A DNA stretch of 64,000 nucleotides, taken from positions 127,584 through 191,583 of the forward strand of contig BLSF01000030.1 of NCBI GenBank assembly GCA_012862575.1. Direction: 5' to 3'. The DNA comes from Parietichytrium sp. I65-24A (Eukaryota > Sar > Bigyra > Thraustochytrida > Thraustochytriidae). Of this stretch, positions 63,789 through 64,000 are shown piece by piece. Numbering within the stretch: position 1 is the stretch's first letter; each line of letters starts with the position of its first letter. The notes under the pieces were generated by a model that was given only the letters and a program-made list of their open reading frames with translations, made no database searches and was not told where the DNA came from. The position numbers and the translations under genes are program-made.

Positions 63789-64000
63789 GTACGCGCCGCG
63801 GACGCCCTGCCTGCCTTAGCGGCACTTAACTGAAACGCCTAATAAAAATAATACACCTCGACGAAACCAACGGAATCAACGAAATCCACGCAGGGACCTC
63901 TCCTTCTTTCCTGCTTTCCTTCTTTCCTTCTTTGTTTCTTTGCCTCGCGACGAGAGGACCTGGTCTCTCTCTGCGTTGGACAAGCTGGCGCTAGCTTCTG
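63789..64000. other. Upstream flank of SEC14-EDR2 gene
   Basis: 212 bp with a pyrimidine-rich CTTTCCTT tract (63904-63943). No gene start recognised. Confidence 0.5.

Overview
This is a protist nuclear DNA window. The proteins are eukaryotic (SPT16, COP9 signalosome subunit 4, a gamma-tubulin complex subunit, a SUMO protease, a tubulin-type carboxypeptidase). Introns are few and short: six of 73-138 bp, GT..AG with GTRAGT or GTACGT donors. The tRNA-Lys(CTT) genes carry introns of 25-26 nt. The SEC14 plus EDR2_C protein, the large LRR and multi-TM surface protein, and the small beta domains fused to enzymes would fit a heterotrophic stramenopile, perhaps a thraustochytrid. That assignment is inference. 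I see no bacterial, organellar or viral block, no transposon and no CRISPR array.

Layout. Positions 1-14606 form a gene desert with microsatellites, homopolymer runs and one single-N join (12509). From 14607 to 64000 the window is gene-dense, about one gene per 2.6 kb. In order: AAGAB-like adaptin-binding protein (-), Ulp1/SENP SUMO protease (-, 2 exons), amidohydrolase fusion (+, 2 exons), SPT16 (-), CSN4 (-), class I methyltransferase (-), CobW-type GTPase (+, 2 exons), helical-repeat protein (-), TatD DNase (-, 2 exons), 76-aa membrane protein (+, 2 exons), VOC/glyoxalase protein (-, 2 exons), CCP5-like carboxypeptidase (+), EEP phosphatase with an FN3 insert (-), GCP5-like protein (-), small acidic protein (+), LRR/multi-TM surface protein (-), a cluster of tRNA-Lys(CTT) genes around a second single-N join (54802), a PARP-finger/PADR1/Pol X-domain protein (+), an unrecognised 328-aa protein (-), and a SEC14-EDR2_C membrane-anchored protein (-). 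Between the last two lies a 607-bp run of pentanucleotide arrays with 99 perfect TTGAT units.

How the genes relate. There is no operon or single pathway. Themes are protein modification (Ulp1, CSN4, CCP5), chromatin and DNA breaks (SPT16, the PARP-finger protein, TatD), microtubules (GCP5, CCP5) and membranes or traffic (AAGAB, SEC14-EDR2, the surface protein). Genes alternate between convergent pairs with 139-462 bp gaps and divergent pairs with 0.7-1.4 kb gaps.

Strongest leads: (1) the catalytic-domain-free PARP-finger, PADR1 and Pol X 8-kDa-like protein, in which the lyase lysine is arginine; (2) the EEP protein with an FN3 insert and a serine in place of the GDFN aspartate; (3) the tRNA-Lys(CTT) cluster, with a compensatory intron-stem change and a 13-bp upstream element at near-constant spacing; (4) the SEC14-EDR2_C-TM fusion; (5) a probable assembly duplication at the N at 54802. 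Several long open frames begin with TTG or GTG when extended upstream; for those I used the first in-frame ATG.
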